Positions 9,154 through 17,410 are shown, numbered from the stretch's first letter. The stretch: 64,000 nucleotides of DNA from UBA11891 sp049890035 (GCA_049890035.1 JBMHCG010000029.1:62001-126000); one strand, 5' to 3'. Numbers and translations are program-made. Notes: a model not told the origin generated them from the sequence alone.

Positions 9154-9921
9154 TTAATGCTTGTTTTTTTTGATGATTTCATTAGCTAAGGCCAAATAGT
9201 TTTCAGCACCTTTACTCGTTGCGTCATAAGCGATAATATTTTCACCATAACTGGGTGCCTCACTCAACCGAATGTTCCTCTGAATAAGCGTTTTGAAAAC
9301 CATTTTCCCAAAATGTTTATTCACTTCTTCGACAACTTGATTGGAAAGTCGTAGTCGTGAGTCATACATGGTTAGAAGAAGTCCTTCAATATCCAATCCC
9401 GCATTGTGAATTTTTTGTACACTTTTGATTGTATTGAGTAGTTTTCCTAATCCTTCTAAAGCAAAATATTCACATTGAATGGGTATAATTACAGAATCGG
9501 CTGCGGTCAGCGCGTTCAGAGTTATAAGGCCTAAGGAGGGCGCACAATCAATAAGGACATAATCATAGTGATCCTTGCTTCCTTCCAAAGCCAGTCCCAA
9601 CATAAATTCCCTTTTGTCCTTATCAACCAGCTCAATTTCAGCAGCTACCAAATCAATATGCGAGGGTACCAAATTCAAATTAGGACTACTCGTTTCAAGC
9701 GTTGCTTCATCGATACTCGTACTGTGTTCCAAAAGTTGGTAGGTGGTCTTTTTTTGTTCGTTGACATCAAATCCAAGACCTGAAGTCGCATTGGCTTGGG
9801 GATCGGCATCCACCAATAACACCTTTTTTTCTAAAATACCCAAAGCAGCGGCCAAATTCACAGCAGTAGTCGTTTTTCCGACCCCCCCCTTTTGATTGGC
9901 GATAGCGATTATTTTTCCCAT
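9154..9921 (-). CDS. parA: Chromosome-partitioning ATPase ParA (Soj type)
   Basis: Walker-type ATPase that binds DNA non-specifically and moves ParB-parS complexes. I start it at the ATG at 9921 (MGKIIAIANQKGG, 255 residues), because the frame's ten upstream codons have no family counterpart. The deviant Walker A KGGVGKTTTAVN is at the N-terminus, with VDADPQANATSGLG and the Walker B-like YVLIDCAPSLG. The length is typical of chromosomal Soj, not of the longer plasmid ParA with an HTH domain. First gene of the parA-parB-DUF5683-dapB-lepB-wbqC run. Confidence 0.96.
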   Translation of the reverse strand: MGKIIAIANQKGGVGKTTTAVNLAAALGILEKKVLLVDADPQANATSGLGFDVNEQKKTTYQLLEHSTSIDEATLETSSPNLNLVPSHIDLVAAEIELVDKDKREFMLGLALEGSKDHYDYVLIDCAPSLGLITLNALTAADSVIIPIQCEYFALEGLGKLLNTIKSVQKIHNAGLDIEGLLLTMYDSRLRLSNQVVEEVNKHFGKMVFKTLIQRNIRLSEAPSYGENIIAYDATSKGAENYLALANEIIKKNKH

Positions 9922-10007
9922 AGTGTGTGTGGATTGGTTGCCAAAATACAACTTCTTACTACTATAAAGAAATAACTCGATTCCAATTTATCAACGCTTT
10001 GTCTATT

Positions 10008-10331
10008 TTATTGTTCGGGAAGACTGTCCCTGAATTCTATCAAAAAAATGCGCTCGTTTTCTTTTTTATGCAGATAATTTTCACGGGCAAATTTTTCTAA
10101 GCTATCTAAGTTTTGCAGTTGCTCAATAGCTTTTTGGTCTTTGTCAATTTCTTTCTGCAATTCCTTTTTCTGAGCTTCTAATTCTACTATTTCTTGATTT
10201 AATTCCCTGTGAATCAGCCAAGAATGGGTATCCAAAAAAAGCATCCATACAAGAAAACCAATCCCTAAAAGGAAATAGGTGACACGTCTTTTTCTAAGGA
10301 TAAAACCAAGTGTGTCTTTGAGTCTTTTCAA
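10008..10331 (-). CDS. DivIC/FtsB-like septum formation initiator protein
   Basis: A 107-residue bitopic membrane protein: a short basic cytoplasmic N-terminus, one transmembrane helix at about 19-36, then a coiled coil (Glu/Leu/Lys heptads, about 40-80) and a C-terminal segment with the family's LEKFARENYLHKKENE pattern. FtsB/DivIC proteins link FtsL and FtsQ/DivIB in the divisome. The start overlaps the stop of the cytochrome c gene by four bases, an odd operon partner for a division gene. FtsB-like is supported by layout and motif; a finer name is not. Confidence 0.82.
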   Translation of the reverse strand: MKRLKDTLGFILRKRRVTYFLLGIGFLVWMLFLDTHSWLIHRELNQEIVELEAQKKELQKEIDKDQKAIEQLQNLDSLEKFARENYLHKKENERIFLIEFRDSLPEQ

Positions 10332-10738
10332 TACGAAGGACGTTTAATAGCTGCTACTTGTGTTTCTGTAACCTGTATATCCCCGGCATTGCCCCAGCTT
10401 TGTAGGACATAATTCATTATATCTGCAACTTCTTCATCATCCAACCCTTGCGCTACCATGATGCCATTGTAGGTTGTTCCGTTCACCACTAAAGGACCCC
10501 GCATACCGTATTTAACACCCTGTATTGATTTTTCAAGTTCGTTTCGTAAATAATCGGATTGTGCTAGAGGTGGAAAAGTTCCAGGGACACCTTCACCATT
10601 AGCCATATGGCATTGCAAACAGAAATCCTGATATAAAATAGCCCCTTCACGAATGCTTTCTTCCAATGGTTTGTTTTGATACAAAAAACCTGTGATAGCT
10701 AGGTAGACGACAACACTGAGGAGGGATAGTGTTTTCAT
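10328..10738 (-). CDS. Small exported c-type cytochrome
   Basis: A 136-residue protein with an N-terminal hydrophobic signal or anchor (about 4-20) and one haem c motif, C40-LQ-C43-H44, followed by MANGEGVPGTFPPLA, as in class I cytochrome c domains. A downstream Met (GIMVAQG) is the probable distal haem ligand. The start overlaps the stop of the sugar dehydrogenase gene by four bases, which suggests that this periplasmic cytochrome accepts electrons from that PQQ-type enzyme. The partnership is inferred from position only. Confidence 0.9.
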   Translation of the reverse strand: MKTLSLLSVVVYLAITGFLYQNKPLEESIREGAILYQDFCLQCHMANGEGVPGTFPPLAQSDYLRNELEKSIQGVKYGMRGPLVVNGTTYNGIMVAQGLDDEEVADIMNYVLQSWGNAGDIQVTETQVAAIKRPSY

Positions 10739-11859
10739 GATTTTGGAATTATTTTTAAAATGCCTTTTCCTTCAACTCCTAAATACAAATAACCATCGGG
10801 ACCTGTTACAACATTGCGAACTCGACCGATACCTTCCAAGACTTTTTCTCGTTGTACGACTTTTTCATCTTTTAGTACCAAGCGTTCTACATACTCAAAC
10901 TTTAAAGACCCAACAAAGAGGTTGTTGTGCCATTCGGGATATATATCAGTCCCAAAAGCCATTCCACTTGGTGCAATAGAGGGCACCCAATAGTATAGGG
11001 GTTGTTCCATTCCTTGCATCTTGGTATCATCTGTTATTGTGGTTCCACTGTAATTGATGCCGTAGGTGATTTTGGGCCAACCATAGTTATTTCCTGCACC
11101 TATGATGTTGATTTCATCTCCGCCTCTGGGCCCATGCTCATGAGTCCAGATAGCTTTTGTTTCTGGGTGGACAACCATCCCCTGTGGATTTCGATGACCA
11201 TAGGAATAAATAGCTTCTTTGGCATCGCTTTTCCCAACAAATGGGTTGTCTTTTGGGATGCTGCCATCTCGATTGAGTCGGTATACTTTTCCTCCATCTT
11301 TGCTGATATCTTGGGGGTTTACCTCTCGATTCCCACGGTCACCAATAGTGAAATAAACATGGCCTTCATGATCAAATACAATACGGGATCCCCAATGTTG
11401 AGCTGTTTTGGTATTGGGAACGGCTTTGTATAATAGTTGGACTGAGTCCAAATGTGTTTCTCCTACAAGGCGGGCACGATATAGGGCGGTATTCCCACCT
11501 TTATCACCTTCAATATTGACACCCATTGTAAAAAAAAGATGCTTATTTTTTTCAAAATCGGGATCCAAAGCCACGTCTAATAGTCCCCCTTGCCCTCGGA
11601 CATAAGTAGTCGGAAGTCCTGTTATTACTGTTTTCTTTTTGTTTTTTACGTGAAATAATGTACCAGCCTTTTCAGTAACCAGTAGGGTGTTTGAATTAAT
11701 AAAAGCCATCCCCCAAGGGATATCAATTCCATCGATGATGGTTTCATAGGTATATTTTTGTTGGATAGGAGTTTGTATGGGAGGTGTGTTTTCCTTTTGT
11801 GCGCAGGCAGTTAGGAGCGGTGCAATGCCAATCAGCAGGGTGGTGAAAAACGTTTTCAT
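10735..11859 (-). CDS. PQQ-dependent sugar (glucose/sorbosone-type) dehydrogenase lipoprotein
   Basis: Soluble-glucose-dehydrogenase-like six-bladed propeller, 374 residues from the ATG at 11859. The longer open frame upstream would run into a tRNA gene and is rejected. A lipoprotein signal ends in LLTAC. Family motifs are IPWGMAFI, GQGGLLDVALDPDF, the AQHWGSRIVFD segment, HRNPQGMVVHP and THEHGPRGGDEINII, which hold the PQQ and catalytic His region. Family members oxidise aldoses with PQQ, passing electrons to a carrier; the adjacent cytochrome c is the likely acceptor. I see no PQQ synthesis genes in the window. Confidence 0.9.
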   Translation of the reverse strand: MKTFFTTLLIGIAPLLTACAQKENTPPIQTPIQQKYTYETIIDGIDIPWGMAFINSNTLLVTEKAGTLFHVKNKKKTVITGLPTTYVRGQGGLLDVALDPDFEKNKHLFFTMGVNIEGDKGGNTALYRARLVGETHLDSVQLLYKAVPNTKTAQHWGSRIVFDHEGHVYFTIGDRGNREVNPQDISKDGGKVYRLNRDGSIPKDNPFVGKSDAKEAIYSYGHRNPQGMVVHPETKAIWTHEHGPRGGDEINIIGAGNNYGWPKITYGINYSGTTITDDTKMQGMEQPLYYWVPSIAPSGMAFGTDIYPEWHNNLFVGSLKFEYVERLVLKDEKVVQREKVLEGIGRVRNVVTGPDGYLYLGVEGKGILKIIPKS

Positions 11860-11900
11860 TGGTGTTTGAATTTTTGGGAAAAGTACATGGAATTTGGGAT

Positions 11901-11928
11901 AAAAAAAAACCATCACAATGATGGTTTT
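11901..11928 (-). terminator. Rho-independent terminator after the tRNA-Pro pair
   Basis: Perfect 10-bp stem (11906-11915 with 11919-11928), three-base loop, followed on the minus strand by a run of nine T. It lies directly downstream of the second tRNA-Pro gene and upstream of the sugar dehydrogenase start, so the tRNAs form their own unit. Confidence 0.85.
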
Positions 11929-11931
11929 GAG

Positions 11932-12005
11932 TCGGGATGACAGGATTTGAACCTGCGACCCCACGCACCCCATGCGTGTGCGCTACCAGGCTGCGCCACA
12001 TCCCG
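11932..12005 (-). tRNA. tRNA-Pro (anticodon GGG)
   Basis: Cloverleaf read on the minus strand: acceptor CGGGATG paired with CATCCCG, D stem GCGC, anticodon stem CACGC/GCGTG with loop ATGGGGT giving anticodon GGG at 11969-11971, and T arm with TTCAAAT. CCA is not encoded. It lies 21 bases downstream of a second tRNA-Pro. Confidence 0.95.
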
Positions 12006-12026
12006 AAATTTGGTGGGTAAAACTTG

Positions 12027-12101
12027 TCGGGGTGGCAGGATTCGAACCTGCGACCTCCTGCTCCCAAAGCAGGCGCGATGACCGGGCTACGCTACACCCC
12101 G
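12027..12101 (-). tRNA. tRNA-Pro (anticodon UGG)
   Basis: Cloverleaf on the minus strand: acceptor CGGGGTG/CACCCCG, anticodon stem CCTGC/GCAGG with loop TTTGGGA giving anticodon UGG, T arm GCAGG-TTCGAAT-CCTGC. CCA is not encoded. First of two tandem proline tRNAs; UGG reads all or most CCN codons and the following GGG isoacceptor covers CCC/CCU. Confidence 0.95.
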
Positions 12102-12111
12102 AAAAGGTGGT

Positions 12112-12142
12112 CAAAGATAGTGCTAATTACAAAGTTTGCAAA
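12112..12142 (-). promoter_or_regulatory. Bacteroidota-type promoter for the tRNA-Pro pair
   Basis: On the minus strand: TTTG (12139-12142), a 19-base spacer, then TATCTTTG (12112-12119). This matches the Bacteroidota primary-sigma consensus TTTG-N19-TAnnTTTG exactly. Transcription would begin a few bases before the tRNA at 12101. Confidence 0.85.
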
Positions 12143-12175
12143 TCAAAAGGTTCTTTTTATATTGAAGTTTTACCG

Positions 12176-13732
12176 CTATTTTTCTTCGGTGCAGTCTAAA
12201 CATTGTAACTCATTTGCTTCCATGATCCATAGATGTCCCGCAAGTCCTCTCCGGATAAAATCACGATTGTTGGGGATATTTCTTCCAAGCATATTGAAAA
12301 GATTATCGGCTATAAAAAGTTTTTGTCCCTGCGGCAGATAAAGCGTCAAATCGACTTCCTGGTCATTTAATTTTTGCTCAGCAGTCGTTGTAAGATAACT
12401 ACTCAAAAACAAGGTTGAATTTTCTAGTGTAGCACTGTAATCTATGCGTCGCGCATTTTTCTGTGCTTTGGAATAGGAAGAACCATTGGCTTCTTTTTGG
12501 ATACTCAGATAAATCGAATCTTTGTCCGTTGCAGCTATTTGTAGTGTCACATTTTCAAGGAGAATATGTTTCTTACCACTTTTGTCAACGATTATATCAA
12601 ATTCATCGGCTTGTGTGAATCGATCCTGAAATTCAGGAAGTTTATGCTTTTCTAAGATCAGTGTATCGTCCTCAAGTTTAGGATAACGAACTTGCTCTAT
12701 GGCTTGGTAACTATATAAATGCGAACGTGCTTCAAGGGTTCCCAACACCATGAGCACAATCAAACTCAATAACCAAACTCCGACTAAGACCAAGCGCCCC
12801 CAAAAACCAAAAGGATTGGATTTGGGAGCGACCAATTTGATCCCGAGAATCAATAAAAACAGTAGTGGAATTCCAAGGGCACAAAAAAGTAACAAGAGTA
12901 ACAACCAAAAAGGGAGTTCTTGAAATACGGCCACATTAAATATTTCTAGAGGCAGCATGCTAAATAAATTCACAATATTGGAAACGATAAAACCGAGAGT
13001 GATTCCAAACAAGCTAACAGAAGCAATCAAAATAAGAAAGATTCCAACCAGTTTTCCTGTTATTTTAATCAGCGACAACATTACTTTTGAGAAATTGTCG
13101 AAAAAAGATTTTGACTTTTTTTTTAAAGTATCGCCCGCTTTTTCATAATCTACATTTTTGACTTTGTCAGCCAGCGCGTTAACCTCTTCCTTTATTTTTT
13201 TTTCAATATTCTCAACCGTAACAGGTTCCCCTTTCATTTGGAGCTTTTCAGCAGTGGTTTTGGCTTCGGGTACCAAAATCCAAAAAAGAATATAAATGAC
13301 TAAAAAACTTCCCCCACTAAAAAAAATCAGAAAGGCCCATAAAATGCGTAACCAACTCACGTCCAAACCGAAATAGTGTGCCAATCCAGAAGCCACACCC
13401 CCTACATACGAATCATCGCTATCTCGGAACAGTTTGCGTTGTTTTGCAGAATGTGTTTGGGTGTCTTCGTCAATGACATAGTCTTCGGGTTGTCCTAAGA
13501 TGGTGATGACAGCTTCAATATCGTCACTTTCAATAACTTGATCTTTATTGGCTTTGCGTTCTTCCAATAATTCGGCAATCCGAGCCTCGATATCCGCTAG
13601 AATTTCTTCCTTTCCTTTTGTGTCAGAAAATGTCTTTCGTAGGTCGTTTAAATATTTTTCTAGTTGGGTGTATGCCTTTTCATCGATATGAAAAAATACA
13701 CCGGCTAAATTAATGTCTATTGTTTTATTCAT
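12176..13732 (-). CDS. PspC domain-containing membrane protein
   Basis: A 518-residue protein. Residues about 1-85 are acidic and helical (contains ILADIEARIAELLEE). A PspC domain follows at about 98-155 (KLFRDSDDSYVGGVASGLAHYFGLD, then a hydrophobic helix ending FWILVPEAK), and then four further hydrophobic segments between about 215 and 330. The C-terminal 180 residues are probably an extracytoplasmic beta-rich domain. PspC domains act in envelope-stress responses. The gene lies nine bases after a PadR regulator, a common Bacteroidota pair, and is probably repressed by it. Confidence 0.88.
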   Translation of the reverse strand: MNKTIDINLAGVFFHIDEKAYTQLEKYLNDLRKTFSDTKGKEEILADIEARIAELLEERKANKDQVIESDDIEAVITILGQPEDYVIDEDTQTHSAKQRKLFRDSDDSYVGGVASGLAHYFGLDVSWLRILWAFLIFFSGGSFLVIYILFWILVPEAKTTAEKLQMKGEPVTVENIEKKIKEEVNALADKVKNVDYEKAGDTLKKKSKSFFDNFSKVMLSLIKITGKLVGIFLILIASVSLFGITLGFIVSNIVNLFSMLPLEIFNVAVFQELPFWLLLLLLFCALGIPLLFLLILGIKLVAPKSNPFGFWGRLVLVGVWLLSLIVLMVLGTLEARSHLYSYQAIEQVRYPKLEDDTLILEKHKLPEFQDRFTQADEFDIIVDKSGKKHILLENVTLQIAATDKDSIYLSIQKEANGSSYSKAQKNARRIDYSATLENSTLFLSSYLTTTAEQKLNDQEVDLTLYLPQGQKLFIADNLFNMLGRNIPNNRDFIRRGLAGHLWIMEANELQCLDCTEEK

Positions 13733-13741
13733 GGGTTTGGT

Positions 13742-14071
13742 TTATTTGGTTTTAACTAAGGTGTTCACTGCTTTTTGAAGGGATTTCCAAGATTTTTCCA
13801 ATTCGGTAAGCATCTCGGTACCCTGACGGGTAATCTGATAGTACTTACGGGGCGGACCAGAAGTTGACTCTTCCCAATGATATTCTAATAATTCCGCATT
13901 TTTTAACCGTGATAACAAGGGGTATAGGGTGCCTTCTACAACCAGCATTTCTGCTTTTTTTAGGTTTTCCAGTATTTCAGAGGCGTATTTTGCTTCTGAT
14001 TGAAGCAGAGATAAAATGCAAAATTCCAAAATTCCTTTTCGCATTTGTGCTTTGGTGTTTTCCAAATTCAT
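13742..14071 (-). CDS. PadR family transcriptional regulator
   Basis: A 109-residue winged-helix protein with the PadR signature: KGILEFCILSLLQ, SEILENLKKAEMLVVEGTLYPLLSRLKNAELLEY and the wing SGPPRKYYQIT. PadR proteins usually repress their own operon in response to a ligand or membrane stress. It is co-directional with the pspC-like gene nine bases downstream. The upstream region contains a promoter overlapped by inverted repeats (separate entry), which fits autorepression. Confidence 0.92.
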   Translation of the reverse strand: MNLENTKAQMRKGILEFCILSLLQSEAKYASEILENLKKAEMLVVEGTLYPLLSRLKNAELLEYHWEESTSGPPRKYYQITRQGTEMLTELEKSWKSLQKAVNTLVKTK

Positions 14072-14097
14072 GTGCTGTAATCTAGATGATGGTTATG

Positions 14098-14142
14098 CAA
14101 ATATATAAATAAAAAATAGAACTATGCAATACATAGTACTAT
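14098..14142 (-). promoter_or_regulatory. padR-pspC promoter with overlapping dyad operator candidates
   Basis: On the minus strand a TTG -33 element (14127-14129), 21-base spacer and TATATTTG -7 element (14098-14105) precede padR. Two dyads cover the -33 element: ACTATG-N5-CATAGT (14121-14137) and the perfect palindrome ATAGTACTAT (14133-14142). Their position suits a repressor blocking RNA polymerase. Assignment to PadR is inference. Confidence 0.6.
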
Positions 14143-14173
14143 AAAAAAATAATCCTACCGTTTTAAGAAGCAA

Positions 14174-15106
14174 TTACAATTGTTTGGGAGCGATAATTCG
14201 AACATTATCAAAGGCTATAGCTCCTCTTACAACGGCTAGGATGGTGTTTCGTAGGGCTTCTACAATAGGTAGTTTAAGTTGATTTTTGCTGTGAAGTAAA
14301 CTGATTTCTCTTGCCGGAGCGGGGTTGGGGAAATTACGCAATTGATCTTTTTGTTCTTTCCGTAGGTCTTCGGTATGCAGATAGGGAAGTAGGGTCATGC
14401 CCAAACCTTTATCAGCTAGGTTGATCAGTGTTTCAAAGCTTCCACTTTTCAAATCAAATTGTTTTGGGGAGCTGTTGGCCTGGCATAAATTAAGTACATG
14501 ATCTCGAAAACAGTGTCCATCTTCTAAAACTAAAATGGGATTGTGACTCAAGTCATCAATTTCAATGTTTTGTTGTTTGAGCAACGGATGATTTTCAGGT
14601 AGATAAGCTACGAAAGGCTCGTAAAAAAGAGGTTTTTCAATTAATTTATCTCGCTGTAAAGGTGTGGCGGCGATACCCGCATCCAAAGCACCTTTATCGA
14701 TTTTCTCACAAATATTTTCTGTTGTGATTTCTTCTATTTTAAGATCGACTTTCGGGTATTTATGAATGAAATTGGTCAAAAATAAGGGGAGGAGGGTAGG
14801 CATTACTGTGGGAATGATTCCCAAACGAAAACTTCCCGAGACACTCCCTTTTTCTATTGCAACGGCATCCTCCATTCGTTGGGCCTCTTGTAAGATGATT
14901 TTAGCTTGAGCAACAATTTTTTCACCTACTGCTGTAAGGCCGATTGGTTTTGTATTTCGGTTAAAAATCGATACTGCTAATTCTTCTTCTAGCTTCTGAA
15001 TTTGCATGCTCAGAGTAGGTTGGGTGACAAATGATTTTTCAGCAGCAAGGGTAAAATTACCGTGCTCCGCAACAGAAATAAGATATCGAAGCTGTGTGAG
15101 TGTCAT
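14174..15106 (-). CDS. oxyR: Hydrogen peroxide-sensing LysR-type regulator OxyR
   Basis: LysR-type activator of 310 residues with an N-terminal HTH (TQLRYLISVAEHGNFTLAAEKSFVTQPTL, read in two parts). The effector domain carries the redox pair Cys199 and Cys208 in LEDGHCFRDHVLNLC, exactly the spacing and numbering of E. coli OxyR. It would activate catalase and peroxiredoxin genes when the pair forms a disulfide. It is monocistronic here; CAAATTTA at 15125-15132 (reverse complement of TAnnTTTG) is the probable -7 element. The nearby cyclophilin and Cu/Zn superoxide dismutase may be incidental neighbours. Confidence 0.93.
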   Translation of the reverse strand: MTLTQLRYLISVAEHGNFTLAAEKSFVTQPTLSMQIQKLEEELAVSIFNRNTKPIGLTAVGEKIVAQAKIILQEAQRMEDAVAIEKGSVSGSFRLGIIPTVMPTLLPLFLTNFIHKYPKVDLKIEEITTENICEKIDKGALDAGIAATPLQRDKLIEKPLFYEPFVAYLPENHPLLKQQNIEIDDLSHNPILVLEDGHCFRDHVLNLCQANSSPKQFDLKSGSFETLINLADKGLGMTLLPYLHTEDLRKEQKDQLRNFPNPAPAREISLLHSKNQLKLPIVEALRNTILAVVRGAIAFDNVRIIAPKQL

Positions 15107-15167
15107 TTTTATCTATTGGATTAGCAAATTTAATAGAAAAAACTTATAAAAAGAATAATTTCCTATT

Positions 15168-15857
15168 TTAAGGGAGGATTCGAATTTTCATACTGACATT
15201 GATAAGGGGCATTTCTCTCTTATCTGTTGCTACTGTATTGATTTTATCTACCACGTCCATCCCACGAATAACCCGGCCAAAAGGGGTGTAATTGCCATCA
15301 AGGTGATATGCTCCCGGTTTTTGTTGGACGATAAAAAATTCATAAGGAGAAGCCAATTTATAAGGATTGTCAATTTCACTACTTGGCATGGATATAACCC
15401 CCCGATGATGTCGATCAGAAGGATCCGCATCGACAGGAATCAAGTAACGTCCCAATACGCGGCGTTTCTGCATAATTTTAGTATTGTCAGAGTTGCCTCC
15501 CTGAATAATAAAACCGGGAACAACGCGGTGAAACAGCGTACCATCGAAATAGTTGTTTTTCACCAGATAGATAAAATTGGCACGATGGTAGGGTTTGTTT
15601 TTATCCAATTCAATCGCTATGGTTCCAAATTGTGTTTCAATCTCAACTCTTGTTTCTGGATTGTTTTTTCCATATTCAAAAAAAAAGGGTATGGCCGTTT
15701 TGGCTGTGAGGGGTTTGTGCGTTTTAACGGAAGGTGTTTGAGGCTGGTCCTTTTTTAGTTTGACGTTGGGTGCTTTCTTTTGTATAGATTTTTTTTCGTT
15801 AGGGGCGGACTGACATCCAAGGAGAACCACCCCCAATAAAAAGAGAAATTTCTGCAT
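15168..15857 (-). CDS. Cyclophilin-type peptidyl-prolyl isomerase, lipoprotein
   Basis: Prolyl isomerase, 229 residues from the ATG at 15857, chosen because it starts directly on a lipoprotein signal (MQKFLFLLG to LLGC). A Lys/Pro-rich linker of about 50 residues precedes the cyclophilin fold: IETQFGTIAIELD, the FIYLVKNNYFDGTLFHRVV region, FIIQGGNSDN and the late YTPFGRVIRGMDVVDKI. The active-site Arg-Phe pair region is recognisable. It probably assists folding in the periplasm or at the outer membrane. It stands alone between oxyR and a divergent acyltransferase gene. Confidence 0.9.
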   Translation of the reverse strand: MQKFLFLLGVVLLGCQSAPNEKKSIQKKAPNVKLKKDQPQTPSVKTHKPLTAKTAIPFFFEYGKNNPETRVEIETQFGTIAIELDKNKPYHRANFIYLVKNNYFDGTLFHRVVPGFIIQGGNSDNTKIMQKRRVLGRYLIPVDADPSDRHHRGVISMPSSEIDNPYKLASPYEFFIVQQKPGAYHLDGNYTPFGRVIRGMDVVDKINTVATDKREMPLINVSMKIRILP

Positions 15858-15930
15858 ACTTTTTGTGACAAGGTACATAAGTTTTTCTAGAGCTTATTGG
15901 GCAAAAGAAATGAAGCCCCGTAAAAGTTTA

Positions 15931-15938
15931 TATATTTG
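15931..15938 (+). promoter_or_regulatory. -7 element before the acyltransferase gene
   Basis: TATATTTG, an exact TAnnTTTG match, 14 bases before the ATG at 15953. No TTG at the expected -33 distance. Confidence 0.5.
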
Positions 15939-15952
15939 AGCGATTTTAGAAT

Positions 15953-16756
15953 ATGTACTTCTTTCAAAAAAATCCTTTCGGGCACTATCTCATTCTCAAA
16001 AAATGGCTGATACGTTACATGGGGTTCATGACACACCGACGCTATCGGGGGTTTAACGAACTCCAAATAGAAGGATCGGAAAGGTTCAAAGACTTACCTG
16101 AAACCAATGTTTTGTTCATTTCCAATCATCAAACTTATTTTGCCGATGTCGTGGCTATGTTCCATGTTTTTAATGCCAGTCTCAAGGGGCGTATCGACTC
16201 CATCAAAAACATAGGATATATTTGGAACCCCAAATTGAATATCTATTATGTGGCCGCAAAAGAAACTATGAAAGCGGGTTTGCTTCCTCGTATTTTAGCC
16301 TATGCTGGTTCCGTATCCATTGAACGAACCTGGCGCGATTCGGGTAAGGAAATCAATCGTCCTGTACGCATGTCTGATATTTCCAATATTGGTGTCGCCT
16401 TGGATGACGGCTGGGTAATTACCTTCCCACAAGGAACAACCAAGCCCTTTAAACCTATTCGAAAGGGAACAGCGCATATCATTAAAAAATTCAAACCCAT
16501 AGTCATTCCTATAGTCATTGACGGGTTTCGACGCTCTTTCGATAAGAAAGGCTTATTGATAAAGAAAAGAGGAATTTTGCAAAGTATGCACATCAAGCCT
16601 CCCCTGGAAATTGATTACGAAAATGAATCCGTAGATACTATTATTGAGAAAATCGAATTTGCCATTGAGCAACATCCTTCTTTTTTAAAAGTGTTAAGTC
16701 AAGAAGAGATTGACGAACAAGAACGACTAAACGCAACCCGTCAGTATGACTTTTGA
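15953..16756 (+). CDS. 1-acyl-glycerol-3-phosphate acyltransferase (PlsC-like)
   Basis: A 267-residue acyltransferase of the PlsC superfamily, which moves acyl groups onto lysophosphatidate or related lipids at the membrane face. The catalytic NHxxxxD motif is NHQTYFADV at about 59-67, the substrate-binding segment is VSIERTWRDSG, and FPQGTTKPF corresponds to the FPEGTR block. Its 3' end meets the convergent Cu/Zn superoxide dismutase gene with one base between them. Which acyl acceptor it uses cannot be told from sequence. Confidence 0.87.
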   Translation: MYFFQKNPFGHYLILKKWLIRYMGFMTHRRYRGFNELQIEGSERFKDLPETNVLFISNHQTYFADVVAMFHVFNASLKGRIDSIKNIGYIWNPKLNIYYVAAKETMKAGLLPRILAYAGSVSIERTWRDSGKEINRPVRMSDISNIGVALDDGWVITFPQGTTKPFKPIRKGTAHIIKKFKPIVIPIVIDGFRRSFDKKGLLIKKRGILQSMHIKPPLEIDYENESVDTIIEKIEFAIEQHPSFLKVLSQEEIDEQERLNATRQYDF

Positions 16757-16757
16757 A

Positions 16758-17327
16758 TTAAAGGATGATACCAGCACAACTGACACGTGCACCGGCTGCA
16801 CCAGAAGGTTGGGAGCTTAAATCATCCTCCCCTTGGTGAACTATGATGGCTTTCCCCATCAGGTTTTTAGCCGTGTCATCGCAACCAATACACCATTGTT
16901 CCGTTTGAAATTCAATCATTCCATGCCCTCCTTCATCGGCTGTAAAATTACCAATGTCTCCTCTATGGTAACCCGATTCACTTCCCCAGGCTCCGTGCTT
17001 CTCAAAGGTTGGGTTCCAATGTCCCCCACTGGACTTGCCATCTTCTGAAGAGCAATCTGCCTTTTCATGTATGTGAATGGCATGGATCCCGGGGGTCAAT
17101 CCATTAATGTGGGCCATCATGAATACCTTGCCTTCTTTTTCCTCAAAAGTGACATGACCGCTTGTTTCAGATCCGCTCTTGGCGTTGAGTTCAACTTTTA
17201 ACGACCTGCCAGACTCGACTTGTTTTGAGGCACTCTCCTTTTCTTTGTTTATCTTCTTTTTCGGTGCCTGTTGACACGCTACCAGCAAACTTGTAATACC
17301 AAGAAAGATTCCTATTGTTTTTCTCAT
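16758..17327 (-). CDS. sodC: Cu/Zn superoxide dismutase, lipoprotein
   Basis: Dismutates superoxide in the envelope. It has 189 residues with a lipoprotein signal ending in LLVAC and a Lys-rich linker. Metal ligands are visible: HIHEKADCS (two Cu His and the disulfide Cys), GGHWNP (bridging His region), KHGAWGSESGYHRGD (Zn ligands), IIVHQGEDD (Cu His) and the late Arg/Cys pair in ARVSCAG. A loop holding WCIGCDD adds two Cys not standard for the family and could form an extra disulfide. Monocistronic, convergent with the acyltransferase gene. Confidence 0.95.
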   Translation of the reverse strand: MRKTIGIFLGITSLLVACQQAPKKKINKEKESASKQVESGRSLKVELNAKSGSETSGHVTFEEKEGKVFMMAHINGLTPGIHAIHIHEKADCSSEDGKSSGGHWNPTFEKHGAWGSESGYHRGDIGNFTADEGGHGMIEFQTEQWCIGCDDTAKNLMGKAIIVHQGEDDLSSQPSGAAGARVSCAGIIL

Positions 17328-17395
17328 ATGTTATTTTTCATTAAAGGTAGGACAAACAAAAACAAACCACCAAATAGGGATCTGATAAATTCTCT

Positions 17396-17403
17396 TATTT
17401 TTG
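17396..17403 (+). promoter_or_regulatory. -7 element before the DUF3089 gene
   Basis: TATTTTTG, matching TAnnTTTG, with only seven bases to the ATG at 17411. This implies a very short or leaderless transcript. Confidence 0.45.
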
Positions 17404-17410
17404 TGGTGCT

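Noticed and set aside
8260..9951. parS site near parAB.
   Set aside because: I looked for a 14-16 base palindrome in and around the genes and found none convincing.
11744..12067. Open frames reading through the two tRNA-Pro genes.
   Set aside because: They overlap well-formed tRNA cloverleaves and a terminator and have no protein-family features.
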